36,943 nucleotides of DNA, from assembly GCA_947259165.1 (NCBI GenBank), contig CAMYKY010000053.1, forward strand, positions 1 through 36,943, written 5' to 3'. This DNA comes from an uncultured Acidobacteriota bacterium (GTDB taxonomy: Bacteria; Acidobacteriota; Vicinamibacteria; Marinacidobacterales; SMYC01). The notes beneath the pieces are model-generated. The model made no database searches, had not been told where the DNA came from, and saw only the letters and a list, made by a program, of their open reading frames with translations. Made by a program: the position numbers and the translations under genes. Of this stretch, positions 15,186 through 24,100 are shown piece by piece (the stretch's first letter is position 1; every line of letters starts with the position of its first letter).

Positions 15186-15314
15186 TCACTGAGTTTCGCC
15201 GCGACGTCCATAAAAGTGAGTGAAGTGTAGCCATATCAATATGAAATATCAATTGATATTCGTTATCAACCTCACTAAGATTCACACGACCCGGAAAAAC
15301 TAGGAGGTGGTCGT
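15186..15314. other. AT-rich intergenic patch between peroxidase remnant and CMD gene
   Basis: These 129 bases are markedly AT-richer than both neighbours. They hold a 7-bp inverted repeat (ACTCACT at 15184-15190 with AGTGAGT at 15215-15221), a 16-bp perfect palindrome AATATCAATTGATATT (15245-15260), a Fur-box-like site (15254-15268), and the strong Shine-Dalgarno AGGAGG at 15302-15307. The patch marks the breakpoint where the peroxidase 5' end has been lost. Confidence 0.6.
15254..15268. promoter_or_regulatory. Fur-box-like 7-1-7 inverted repeat
   Basis: TGATATTCGTTATCA matches the Fur 7-1-7 consensus TGATAATnATTATCA at 12 of 14 informative positions. It overlaps the end of the palindrome at 15245-15260, giving extended NATWAT-like repeats. 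It lies 46 bp upstream of the GTG of the carboxymuconolactone decarboxylase-family gene and next to the truncated peroxidase, so it could regulate the former or be left over from a lost iron- or heme-related gene. The site is in an AT-rich patch, so a chance match is possible. Confidence 0.4.
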
Positions 15315-15884
15315 GTGAGTCGGATTCCCGAGCTCCAGAGGCACCAGCTTTCTCCCGAGCAGACGAAGGTCTATGACGCGATCCTGGCGTCGCGCGGCAG
15401 CCTACACGGCCCGTTCCGGGCTTGGCTCCATAGTCCGGAGCTAGCTCAAAAAGCTCAGCAGCTGGGCGAGCACGTGCGATTCCAATCCACGGTTCCGGAC
15501 CGACTCCGAGAGCTCGCTATCCTCGTCACGGCACGATTTTGGGACGCCCAGCTCGAATGGTCGATCCACGAACCGGTCGCGCGCGAGGCTGGTATTCCCC
15601 ACGCCGCCATCGAAGACATCAAACGGCGGCGGACCCCCAACTTCGAGCATCGGGACGAGGAAGCTGTCTTCCACTACACGTTCGACCTCTTGCGAGATCA
15701 CTTCGTCGACGACAACGTCTTCGCTGAAGCGTCCGAGCTCATCGGGACTCGCGGGCTCACCGAGCTCACCATCCTCATCGGCTACTACAGCCTCGTCGCG
15801 CTCTCATTGAACGCATTTCGTGTCCTAGTGCCGGCGGACATGAGACCGCTCCTGCCAGACGCACCCGGGGAGCGCGAACGTTAG
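15315..15884 (+). CDS. Carboxymuconolactone decarboxylase (CMD/AhpD-like) family protein
   Basis: A 189-residue all-alpha CMD-family protein. The conserved core RELAILVTARFWDAQLEWSIHEPVAREAGI is the family's helix-turn with the substrate-binding His. The AhpD CxxC redox pair is absent: no Cys at all is seen, so it cannot be a peroxidase-type member and resembles the gamma-carboxymuconolactone decarboxylase branch. The start is GTG at 15315, set by AGGAGG 7 bases upstream. Substrate unknown; no aromatic catabolism genes are near. A Fur-box-like site lies 46 bp upstream. Confidence 0.85.
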   Translation: MSRIPELQRHQLSPEQTKVYDAILASRGSLHGPFRAWLHSPELAQKAQQLGEHVRFQSTVPDRLRELAILVTARFWDAQLEWSIHEPVAREAGIPHAAIEDIKRRRTPNFEHRDEEAVFHYTFDLLRDHFVDDNVFAEASELIGTRGLTELTILIGYYSLVALSLNAFRVLVPADMRPLLPDAPGERER

Positions 15885-15896
15885 ACGGGTTTATGG

Positions 15897-16370
15897 CTAG
15901 CGGGATCCGGAGTCGGCTCGATACCGACGAGCGCGTGCTAGCGTCGCGCTGAGCAAACGCTCGAGCTTGTCGTCAGCTAGCAGCGTGTCCACCGTGAGCT
16001 CGACGACGAGAGCCGGCTTCTCATCCGAGCGCCCAACGGTGGCCCCATCGTCGTCGAGAAAGGCCTTTTCGCCTTCATTCGCTCGAGCAAGTTTCAAAAG
16101 ACATTTCGATACGAGATCTTCGATACCGGGATGGCTCGCAAGCACGCGCTCGAACGTGTCGGCAACGCGGAGTCGCTCCATCCAGCGGCTGTCCAGCGCT
16201 TCGAAGCGTTCCTCTCGTATATCGACGATCTCGATGCCCTGCACCGCCTCCATCTCTTCACGGAACTCAGCTTGGATCTCCGAGCCTGTGCCACGCAAAG
16301 CGACGACCAGCGCTTCTTCGACGAGCTCACGAGCAACATCGATTGGAACCAGCCCTCGTTCGACCTTCAT
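15897..16370 (-). CDS. Hypothetical protein, 157 residues
   Basis: The frame starting MKVERGLVPIDVARELVEEALVVALRGT is acidic, mostly helical, and I recognise no family. A VELTVDTLLADDKLERLLSAT segment near the C-terminus is amphipathic. An in-frame GTG at 16430 would add 20 residues, but that leaves only 37 bp to the divergent nfeD start, so I prefer the ATG at 16370. Codon use looks like that of neighbouring genes. The 3' end lies 12 bp from the CMD gene on the opposite strand. Function unknown. Confidence 0.55.
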   Translation of the reverse strand: MKVERGLVPIDVARELVEEALVVALRGTGSEIQAEFREEMEAVQGIEIVDIREERFEALDSRWMERLRVADTFERVLASHPGIEDLVSKCLLKLARANEGEKAFLDDDGATVGRSDEKPALVVELTVDTLLADDKLERLLSATLARARRYRADSGSR

Positions 16371-16467
16371 AGCTCGGTTGTCGCCTTTGCTCCAAAAGTA
16401 AACCACGGTAACTTCCCCGGAAGCAAGCACTTTGGTTCACCGGTGTTGTAGAATAGAGGGCAACGAC

Positions 16468-17874
16468 GTGACGCAAAACCGACGCAGGGCACTCTGGCCA
16501 ATCTTGTTATGCCTGGGTGTCGGCGGTCACGTCCTCGCGCTGCAAGAAGGTAGCGACGAGCCCACCGAACCGGCTCAGGTCCCCAAATCCGCCACGGTCT
16601 TTCGAATCCCCATCGAAGGGACGGTCGATCTCGGGATGGCTCCGTTCGTCGCCCGCATCATCGAAGAAGCCACTCACGTCGAAGGTGGCGTCGTGCTTCT
16701 CGACATCGATACCTTCGGCGGACGAGTCGACGCCGCGGTGCTCATCCGCGACGCGATCCTCGAAGCTCCGATTCGGACCGTTGCCTTTATCCATCCCCGA
16801 GCGATCTCCGCTGGAGCTCTCATCTCGCTCGCGTGCGAGAACATCGTGATCGCGCCCGGAGGCTCGATCGGAGCGGCCACACCGATCAGTGGTGGCGGTG
16901 GCGACGAAGAGCCCACGGCAGTGGGCGAAAAATACATGTCGTACATGCGCGCCGAGATGCGCACGACCGCCGAGACCCGCGGACGGCGCGGCGATGTTGC
17001 AGAAGCCATGGTGGATCGCGACATCGAGATCGAAGGTATCATCGAGAAAGGCAAACTGCTGACGTTGAGCACGGACGACGCCCTCGAAGTCGAGATCGCC
17101 GACTACAAAGCAGCGACGCTTCTCGAGGCCCTCGAAGTGCTCGAGCTTTCCGGCGCCGAGGTCGAGGATCGCGAGATGAACTGGGCCGAAGTCATCGCGC
17201 GCGCGGTGTCCGAGCCAACGGTGAGCTCTCTTTTGATGAGTATCGGGTTCCTCGGCATCATGATCGAGCTCTACCAACCGGGATGGGGCCTGCCGGGCAG
17301 CCTCGGCTTGGTCGCGCTCGGGACGTTTTTCTTTGGTCACTATGTGGCGAACCTCGCCGGCTGGGAAGAGCTCTTGCTGTTCGCAGTCGGGGCGGCGCTT
17401 CTCGCGCTCGAAGTGTTCGTTATTCCCGGGTTCGGGATCGCGGGCGTGAGCGGGGCGGCGTTGATGCTCGCGGGCGTGGTGTTATCGCTGATCGGACTCG
17501 ATCTCCGCGTTTCCTGGGATCTCGGCTTCGTGAACCAAGCTCTGGTGATGGTGTCGACGTCGATCGTCCTGACCGCCGTCGGTGGCGCGATCCTGGTGCG
17601 CCTGCTTCCAGCAACCGGTGCGACTCGGCGTTTGGTTTTGGGACAATCGCTATCGGTGGACGAGGGATTCAGCTCGCACGACCCCACCGAAAAGCAGGAT
17701 TTTCCGACCGGCACCGGAGGCGTTGCGCTGACCGACCTGCGACCCGCAGGCAAGATTCGCGTGGGCGCCGACCGAATCGACGCTGTCTCCGAGGGCGAGT
17801 TCGTCGCCGCGGGCTCCAACGTCACGATCATTGGATGGCGATCGGGTAACGCGGTCGTACGTGAGGATGCCTGA
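16468..17874 (+). CDS. Long NfeD-type membrane serine protease (ClpP-like domain)
   Basis: A 468-residue NfeD protein. Residues 1-26 are a signal peptide. A ClpP/SppA-type protease domain follows (about 40-240), with TFGGRVD and the predicted nucleophile Ser114 in AISAGA. Lys155 sits 41 residues later, the same spacing as the S97-K138 dyad of Pyrococcus PH1510, so the domain should be active. Several transmembrane helices (about 255-370) and an OB-fold domain (about 400-468; GVALTDLRPAGKIRVG) follow. Long NfeD proteins act with flotillins or stomatins in membrane microdomains. I chose the GTG at 16468 because AGAGGG lies 7 bases upstream. It is first gene of the operon nfeD-nfeD-floA and stops 3 bp before the next start. 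Confidence 0.9.
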   Translation: MTQNRRRALWPILLCLGVGGHVLALQEGSDEPTEPAQVPKSATVFRIPIEGTVDLGMAPFVARIIEEATHVEGGVVLLDIDTFGGRVDAAVLIRDAILEAPIRTVAFIHPRAISAGALISLACENIVIAPGGSIGAATPISGGGGDEEPTAVGEKYMSYMRAEMRTTAETRGRRGDVAEAMVDRDIEIEGIIEKGKLLTLSTDDALEVEIADYKAATLLEALEVLELSGAEVEDREMNWAEVIARAVSEPTVSSLLMSIGFLGIMIELYQPGWGLPGSLGLVALGTFFFGHYVANLAGWEELLLFAVGAALLALEVFVIPGFGIAGVSGAALMLAGVVLSLIGLDLRVSWDLGFVNQALVMVSTSIVLTAVGGAILVRLLPATGATRRLVLGQSLSVDEGFSSHDPTEKQDFPTGTGGVALTDLRPAGKIRVGADRIDAVSEGEFVAAGSNVTIIGWRSGNAVVREDA

Positions 17875-17877
17875 GCG

Positions 17878-18378
17878 ATGTCGGATCCCGCAGTCACCGT
17901 GGTTGCCCTTCTGGTCACCGGGTATCTGCTCCTGGCGGCCGAGATTTTCGTCATTCCGGGCTTCGGCATCGCCGGGGTCTCGGGACTGCTTTGCCTCGCA
18001 GCGGGCTGCTACTTCGCTTACCAGAGCTATGGGCCGGCGTACGGGGTATTCGTGATCGTTTTCGTGTTGGCCTCCGCGACCGCGGTTTTACTTTGGATAC
18101 CCAAGAGCCCCTTCGGCCGTGACGTCGTTCACTCTTCGAGCCTTGCCGACGCGCGGGCTGCCGACACCGACCTCACCGCGGGCACCGTCGGCATGACGGA
18201 ATCCGATCTCCGCCCTGCAGGCTTCGCCCGGTTTGGAGACCTCCGACAAAGCGTCGTTACTGAAGGCGAGTTCATCACCGCTGACTCACCCATCGTCATC
18301 ACCGAAGTTCATGGCTCCCGAATTGTCGTCGAGCTCGCACCACCCGGGAATCAAATCGAAGACACCGAGCCTACTTAA
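17878..18378 (+). CDS. Short NfeD protein (membrane plus OB-fold)
   Basis: A 166-residue short-form NfeD: hydrophobic helices at about residues 6-30, 33-50 and 55-75 (EIFVIPGFGIAGVSG, shared almost exactly with the helical part of the preceding gene) and a C-terminal OB-fold (GTVGMTESDLRPAGFARFGD ... EGEFITADSPIVITEVHGSRIVVE). It lacks a protease domain. The near-identical hydrophobic motif in both NfeD genes points to a shared ancestor. Short NfeD (YuaF-like) helps anchor or assemble flotillin. It is followed by floA at 15 bp. Confidence 0.88.
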   Translation: MSDPAVTVVALLVTGYLLLAAEIFVIPGFGIAGVSGLLCLAAGCYFAYQSYGPAYGVFVIVFVLASATAVLLWIPKSPFGRDVVHSSSLADARAADTDLTAGTVGMTESDLRPAGFARFGDLRQSVVTEGEFITADSPIVITEVHGSRIVVELAPPGNQIEDTEPT

Positions 18379-18393
18379 GAAGGAGTTTCGCTC

Positions 18394-19371
18394 ATGGGAC
18401 TAGCTGCCATTGCTCTGCTGATTCTTGTTGGACTGATATTCTTCCTCTACTTCGTACCGGTCGCACTTTGGATCGCAGCGTTTTCGTCCGGAGCCTCCGT
18501 CGGCATCGGGACGCTCGTCGCAATGCGGTTGCGCCGAGTGCCGCCTTCGCTGATCGTCAACCCGCGCATCAGCGCCGTCAAAGCGGGACTGCAAATTAGC
18601 ATCAACCAGCTCGAAGCACATTACCTCGCGGGCGGTCATGTGGATCGCGTCGTCAACGCGCTCATCTCCGCGGACAAAGCCAACATCAAGCTCGCCTTCG
18701 AGCAGGCGGCCGCCATCGACCTCGCGGGACGCAATGTGCTCGAGGCCGTGCAAATGAGCGTCAACCCCAAGGTCATCACCACGCCGAAGGTCGCCGCGGT
18801 TGCCAAGGACGGCATCCAGCTCATCGCACTGAGCCGGGTCACGGTGCGCGCCGACATCGATAGGCTCGTCGGCGGCGCTGGCGAAGAGACGATCGTTGCG
18901 CGCGTCGGAGAAGGCATCGTCTCCACGATCGGCTCATCCGACTCGCACAAAGCCGTTCTCGAGAACCCGGATGCCATTTCGAAGACCGTGCTCGCCAAAG
19001 GCCTCGATGCGGGAACCGCGTTCGAGATTCTCTCCATCGATATAGCGGACGTGGACGTGGGCTCGAACATCGGCGCAAAGCTTCAGACTGAACAGGCCGA
19101 GGCCGACAAGCAGATCGCGCAGGCGAAAGCCGAGAGCCGCCGCGCCATGGCGGTGGCACAAGAGCAAGAGATGAAAGCGCGCGTCGGCGAGATGCGTGCG
19201 AAAGTCGTCGAAGCAGAAGCCGAAGTGCCCATGGCCATGGCCCAGGCTTTTCGCGACGGCAACCTTGGCGTCATGGATTACTACAACATGAAGAATGTTG
19301 TCGCGGACACCGACATGCGAGATTCGATCTCCCGCTCGAGCGACCCCGGATCCGACAAGCCTAGCGAGTAA
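18394..19371 (+). CDS. floA: Flotillin-like protein FloA
   Basis: FloA (YqfA family) is a membrane scaffold of bacterial functional membrane microdomains. At 325 residues it has the family length. A strong N-terminal hydrophobic hairpin (residues 2-45), the SPFH-like core ([46 protein letters not shown]) and the coiled-coil Ala/Glu-rich segment ([21 protein letters not shown] ... [15 protein letters not shown]) are all present. The [15 protein letters not shown] ending is also FloA-like. AAGGAG sits about 8 bases before the ATG. It is the third gene of the nfeD operon and is followed 4 bp later by a 50-codon ORF. Confidence 0.94.
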   Translation: MGLAAIALLILVGLIFFLYFVPVALWIAAFSSGASVGIGTLVAMRLRRVPPSLIVNPRISAVKAGLQISINQLEAHYLAGGHVDRVVNALISADKANIKLAFEQAAAIDLAGRNVLEAVQMSVNPKVITTPKVAAVAKDGIQLIALSRVTVRADIDRLVGGAGEETIVARVGEGIVSTIGSSDSHKAVLENPDAISKTVLAKGLDAGTAFEILSIDIADVDVGSNIGAKLQTEQAEADKQIAQAKAESRRAMAVAQEQEMKARVGEMRAKVVEAEAEVPMAMAQAFRDGNLGVMDYYNMKNVVADTDMRDSISRSSDPGSDKPSE

Positions 19372-19375
19372 TCAA

Positions 19376-19528
19376 ATGCCCAGGCTCGAACAAAAGAAAT
19401 TCCTCGAGGGGGTTTTCAGCGATCCCCAAACGCTCAGGAAGAAGCTCGTGCTTGCCATTGCGTTGGCCCCTCCGAAGTCACGCCCGTCGAAAGCAACCGG
19501 CGTGAGGCGACGTCCGCGAAAGAGGTAG
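19376..19528 (+). CDS. Small basic protein in flotillin operon, 50 residues
   Basis: MPRLEQKKFLEGVFSDPQTL opens a 50-residue ORF that ends in a strongly basic tail (RPSKATGVRRRPRKR). A LRKKLVLAIALAPPKSRP segment lies in the middle. It starts 4 bp after the floA stop and its TAG overlaps the ribosome-binding region (AGAGG) of the next gene, so it fits tightly in the operon. No family recognised, and 50 residues is short, so the support comes from position, start spacing and amino-acid composition. Confidence 0.5.
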   Translation: MPRLEQKKFLEGVFSDPQTLRKKLVLAIALAPPKSRPSKATGVRRRPRKR

Positions 19529-19534
19529 CTCGGC

Positions 19535-21088
19535 GTGGACTCTGGCGATTTCATCTACCTCATCTTTTTCGTCCTCTGGTTGTTCGGACAGATCGCCGCC
19601 GTCCGGAAAAAGCACCAGCAACGGCAGTTAGAGAAACAGCGAGCCGCGGCGGCGCAGGGCGCTCCTGCTGCGCCGCAGCAATCGCCGACGCGGCCCGCGC
19701 CCCCGCCCGTCCTTCCGGGCCCCCAACGACCTCGAGTCGTTTCGCCGTCTCCGGGCGAGCGCCTGCTCACGAGCTTGAGCGATCTCGGGGCCGAGATCGC
19801 GGCGACCCTACCGGAGCTCGACGAGCGGGTGCGCGCCCAAGTGTCTTACCTCGTCGACAACGACTTCCAGGACAAAACACGGGATCTTCAGATCGAGCTC
19901 AGAAACGAGTCCGCGTCGGAGTTCGCTCGCGCGGCCCAGGAGACCCAGTGGCTCGCATCTCACTATCGTGGCGTGCTCCAAACCGCGCGCGTCCATTCAG
20001 GGCTGAGGCAACGTCGCGAGCTCGCAGGAGCCCAGGCGGTCGCGGACGGTCTCGTCACCGAGTTGGACCACCCGAGAAACGTCGTCGCGGCCCTGCCCCC
20101 GCCGGTCGCAATCGTGTGGGACGTCGCCGCGAACGATCGATTGCGCGAGTCGGCGCTCGCTGATTCCACGCTGTTCGTGCCTCGCACCGTGGTGCAAGAT
20201 GCGTCGCATTGGTCGCTCATGGCGCCTGAGATCGCACGCTACCTCGGAGCGTCAGCGCCGGCGCTCTACCAGGACATCTACGAAGGCTTGGAGCTACGAG
20301 TCGACGAGGCCCAGGTAGGCAACGATCCCCAGGCACTCACTCGGGTGTTGTTCGGATCTTGGATAGGGCGTATCGTCGCCGACGCGGTGGGTGCGCTCTT
20401 TTTTGGGCCGGCCTATCTTCTGTCGGTCGCACAACTCTACGCACAACCCCAGGCGCCGGCACGGGTGACGTCGATCGTCCTCAATCAGGACGGCACCGTG
20501 GGCGCCGAGCCCCCCGTTCACGTGCGGGTGCATGTCATCGGGGAATGGGTCGCCCGCATGGGCTACGCGTCCGAAGCAACCCCAATCGTTCGCGATTGGG
20601 ACGAGCGGCACGGCTCTCCGAGTGCGCTCGGCTTCTGGGGCTCGATGACGAGCCTTCCCGCGGGTCCAGTCCTCGACGTCGCCAAAGAGCTGACGGACAT
20701 TTTGTTCCAGCTACCGCTCGAGGCGTTCGGCAATGTCCGGCTCGCTCACGTACCGGGGCTCTCCGGTTGGGAAAGCCATGCGCGGGAGGCCACGGAAGCG
20801 AAGGCATCGCTGCTCTCGGGAGCACGAGCACAGGGAGCCGCTCGCGCAATCGTCGCGGGCGCTATCGTAGCCGCCCTCGAGAAGCCCGAAGCCAACGCGA
20901 CCCTCAATGCCGCACTCTACGAATCGATTACCGGAATCGCGATGCGACCCACGCCGTCCATCGTGACCCAGCCGCGAGCGCACGCGCCCAAGCTCGTCCC
21001 CACGTCGCAACGCCCGATCGTCGATTTGGCCGAGCTAACCGCGAGGGATGTCGGCGAAGCCCTGATTCTCGGCGAGATCGTTTTGTAG
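19535..21088 (+). CDS. Membrane-anchored protein of unknown function in flotillin operon
   Basis: A 517-residue protein starting with GTG. One N-terminal transmembrane helix (FIYLIFFVLWLFGQIAAV, residues 6-23) is followed by a basic coiled-coil, a Pro-rich linker (about 45-75) and a large helical domain. The middle contains APEIARYLG ... FGSWIGRIVADAVGALFFGPAYLLS and a later EPPVHVRVHVIGEW. This recalls a pattern seen in some putative metalloprotease-like proteins (HExxH, then W-x-E-x3-AD-x2-G, then HPP), but the HExxH is missing here, so I infer a non-catalytic or unrelated fold. It is the last gene of the nfeD-nfeD-floA cluster, so it may be a client or partner of the flotillin scaffold. 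The next gene, a kinase, starts 88 bp later. Confidence 0.75.
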   Translation: MDSGDFIYLIFFVLWLFGQIAAVRKKHQQRQLEKQRAAAAQGAPAAPQQSPTRPAPPPVLPGPQRPRVVSPSPGERLLTSLSDLGAEIAATLPELDERVRAQVSYLVDNDFQDKTRDLQIELRNESASEFARAAQETQWLASHYRGVLQTARVHSGLRQRRELAGAQAVADGLVTELDHPRNVVAALPPPVAIVWDVAANDRLRESALADSTLFVPRTVVQDASHWSLMAPEIARYLGASAPALYQDIYEGLELRVDEAQVGNDPQALTRVLFGSWIGRIVADAVGALFFGPAYLLSVAQLYAQPQAPARVTSIVLNQDGTVGAEPPVHVRVHVIGEWVARMGYASEATPIVRDWDERHGSPSALGFWGSMTSLPAGPVLDVAKELTDILFQLPLEAFGNVRLAHVPGLSGWESHAREATEAKASLLSGARAQGAARAIVAGAIVAALEKPEANATLNAALYESITGIAMRPTPSIVTQPRAHAPKLVPTSQRPIVDLAELTARDVGEALILGEIVL

Positions 21089-21176
21089 CCCTACCTGCGG
21101 GTAGTTGAGTGTCCGCGTGCTTCTGGGAGATAATCAGCGCGGCCGGTGCCTGTAGCGCCGCATTCCTCGATACTTC

Positions 21177-24100
21177 ATGCACTGCCCCCATTGTGGTTCA
21201 GAGACCTCGGCCCCGCAGGGTCGGTGTACGGCGTGCAATACCCTCATCCCACCGTTCAGCCCTGATCGGGAGGAAGGCGATGACGCTACCCACGTCATTG
21301 TCGGCGGTGTTCCTGCTCACGGTGGTAATGCTTCCGCGATCCCGGACCCCGAGGCGCCGACCATGCTCCCGGTGTCCACCCCTCCACCCAGCTCGGATGC
21401 CGCTACGGAACTTCGCCACTCGGAGAACAGAGGTCCTCTCGCCCAAGGTCAGGGGTTTGGACATCGCTACCACATCGTTCGTCTGCTAGGCAGCGGCGGA
21501 ATGGGTGCGGTCTATCAGGCGTGGGACGCGGAGCTCGGCATCGCTGTCGCCCTGAAGGTCATTCTGCCGGAGTCCGCGGACGATCCGGCTACGGCGCAGG
21601 AGCTGGAAGCGCGATTCAAGCGCGAGCTACTACTGGCGCGTCAGGTGACTCACAAAAACGTCGTGCGGATCCATGACATCGGTGAGATCGAGGGCATCAA
21701 GTACCTCACGATGACCTATGTCGAAGGGGCGGACCTGGCGAGCCTTCTGAAAAAGCAAGAGAAGCTGCCGGCAGCGCGCGCACTGCGTGTGGTTCGGCAG
21801 GTCGTTTCGGGCTTGCACGCAGCGCACGAGGCGGGCGTCGTGCATCGAGACCTCAAACCGGCGAACATTATGATCGACGACACCGAGGACGAGGCGTTGA
21901 TCATGGATTTCGGGATCGCGCGCTCGTCGGGGGGGCGCACAGCGGAACGTGGTTCCGGGAGCCTAGCTCTCAACGAGGCACCCGATCAGGCGGCGGTGAA
22001 CCTGGGCGAGACGATGCGCGGGGCCGTCGTCGGAACACTGCAGTACATGGCGCCTGAGCTAGCCCAAGGAAGTGAAGCCGGACCCCAATCCGATATTTAT
22101 GCGCTCGGCCTGATTTTCTACGACATGTTGGTAGGGCCGCGGCGGTCCGAAAAGACGCCGAGCCCGATGGCCGAGCTGACCGCTCGCATGAAGTCGGCGC
22201 CGCCACCGGCGCGCTCCATCGACGCCGGTATTCCCGAAAGCCTGAGCGCGGTGATTGCCCGGTGCCTCGACCCGGATCCGGCGGCGCGCTACCAGTCGAC
22301 GGGAGAGCTCGCGGCGAATCTTGAACGGCTGGATGACGAGGGGATACCGCTGCCGATGACGAGGCGCCTGAGTTTGTGGCAGGTCGCCGCACTTCTCGGC
22401 GTGGTAGTAGCTTCGTTGGTGAGTGTCTGGTGGTTCTCGAGCCCGACGGGGCCACCGGTTGAGCCCGATCCGGTGTCGGTTCTCATCGCCGATTTTCAGA
22501 ATGACACCTCGGATCCGACTTTCGATCGCACGCTCGAGCCGATGCTGAAGTTCGCGCTGGAGGATGCCGACTTCATCACCGCCTACGGTCGCGCCGAGCT
22601 CAGCCGCGGCCTAGGCGTCCAGCCTCCCGAGAATCTCGATGACGTCGCGGCGCGCGAGATCGCGGTGAATCACGGTCTGGGCGTGGTCCTGTTTGGGTCT
22701 GTCGAGCACGAAGACAGCGGTTACCGGCTGTCAGTGACGGCGACTCAGGCGGTGACCGGTGACGTCATCGCAAGCGCCGACGATCGAGCGTCCGACAAAA
22801 ACGAAGTGCTCGCTGTGGCGGCGAATCTGGCGAGGGACGTTCGCGAAGCGCTCGGCGACGACACGTCGGACTCCGCTCAACGCTTCGCGATGGAAACTCT
22901 TTCGGCTACCACTCTAGACGTCGTGCACGAATATGCGGAGGCGATGTTGGCTTTGTCCGACAGCCGATTCGAGAACGCGCTTCAGGGTTTTGCGAAAGCG
23001 GTGGAGCTGGATCCCGAGTTCGGCCTCGCCTACGCGGGTATGGCGATCGCGTCGAGGAACCTCGACCGGCAGGAGGACGCCGAGAAGTACGTCGGAGAAG
23101 CTCTTCGACATCTCGACGGGATGACGCAGCGCGAACGCTACCGCACCCGCGGTCTCTTCTATATGGTGACCGGCGATCATCCGGCGTGCGTGAAGGAATA
23201 CGGCGATTTGATTGCCCGTTATGAGGCGGACGCCGCGGCTCGCAACAATCTTGCGTTGTGCTCGACCTATTTGCGCGACCTGCCCAGGGCCCTAGACGAG
23301 ATGCGGCGGGTGGTCGAGATCCTGCCAAACCGTGCTCTCTATCGGGAGAATCTGGCGCTCTACGCCAGCTACGGCGGTGATTTCGAGGCTGCGGAGCAAG
23401 AGGCGCGCGCCATGGAAGAGCCAGGGTTGTTCGGCTTGCTTGCCCTCGCTTTCGCTCAGCTAGGGCAAGGCCAGCTGGATCGAGCGACGCAAACCTATCA
23501 GGAGATGGAGTCGATTGACGCGCAGGGAGTGTCGTATGCGGCGTCCGGTCTCGGCGACCTCGCGTTGTACGAAGGGCGCCTCTCAGAGGCGGCGCGGATT
23601 TTCGAGCAAGGCGCTATCGCGGATGTGGCGGCTGGGGATATTTACCGAGGTGCCGCGAAGTTCACTGCGCTTGCCCATACCCAACTGCTGCGGCAACAGC
23701 GGGCCCGAGCCATTGCAGCCGCGGAGAATGCGCTTGCGAATAGCCAAGCCGTGAAGATCCGATTCCTAGCGGCAAGAGTCTTCGTCGAAGCGGGGGAGAG
23801 CGACCGCGCGCAATCGCTCGCCGCCGGGCTAGCGTCTGAGCTCCAGGCCGAGCCCCAGGCCTATGCGAAAATCGTCGAGGGTGAGGCAGCTTTGAACAAT
23901 GGCGACGCACGCGGGGCGATCGACACCCTCACCGAAGCCAACGGCCTTCTGGACACGTGGATGGGCCACTTCGTTCTCGGGCGCGCCTATCTCGAAGCTG
24001 AGGCGTATCCGCAAGCCGATTCCGAGTTCGACCGCTGCATCGCGCGCCGCGGCGAAGCGGTGTCGTTGTTTCTGGACGAGGAGCCAACCTACGGCTACTT

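Noticed and set aside
15897-16430. GTG start at 16430 for the hypothetical gene
   Set aside because: It would leave only 37 bp to the divergent nfeD start; the ATG at 16370 gives a cleaner N-terminus, though the longer form cannot be excluded.
16833-17849. 338-codon frame inside the long nfeD gene
   Set aside because: It is the +1 shadow of nfeD, Arg-rich and without domains; nfeD has the protease and membrane signatures.
21091-21104. CTACC/GGTAG mini-hairpin after the 517-residue gene as a terminator
   Set aside because: A 5-bp stem without a T-run is too weak to call, though termination there before the kinase gene is possible.
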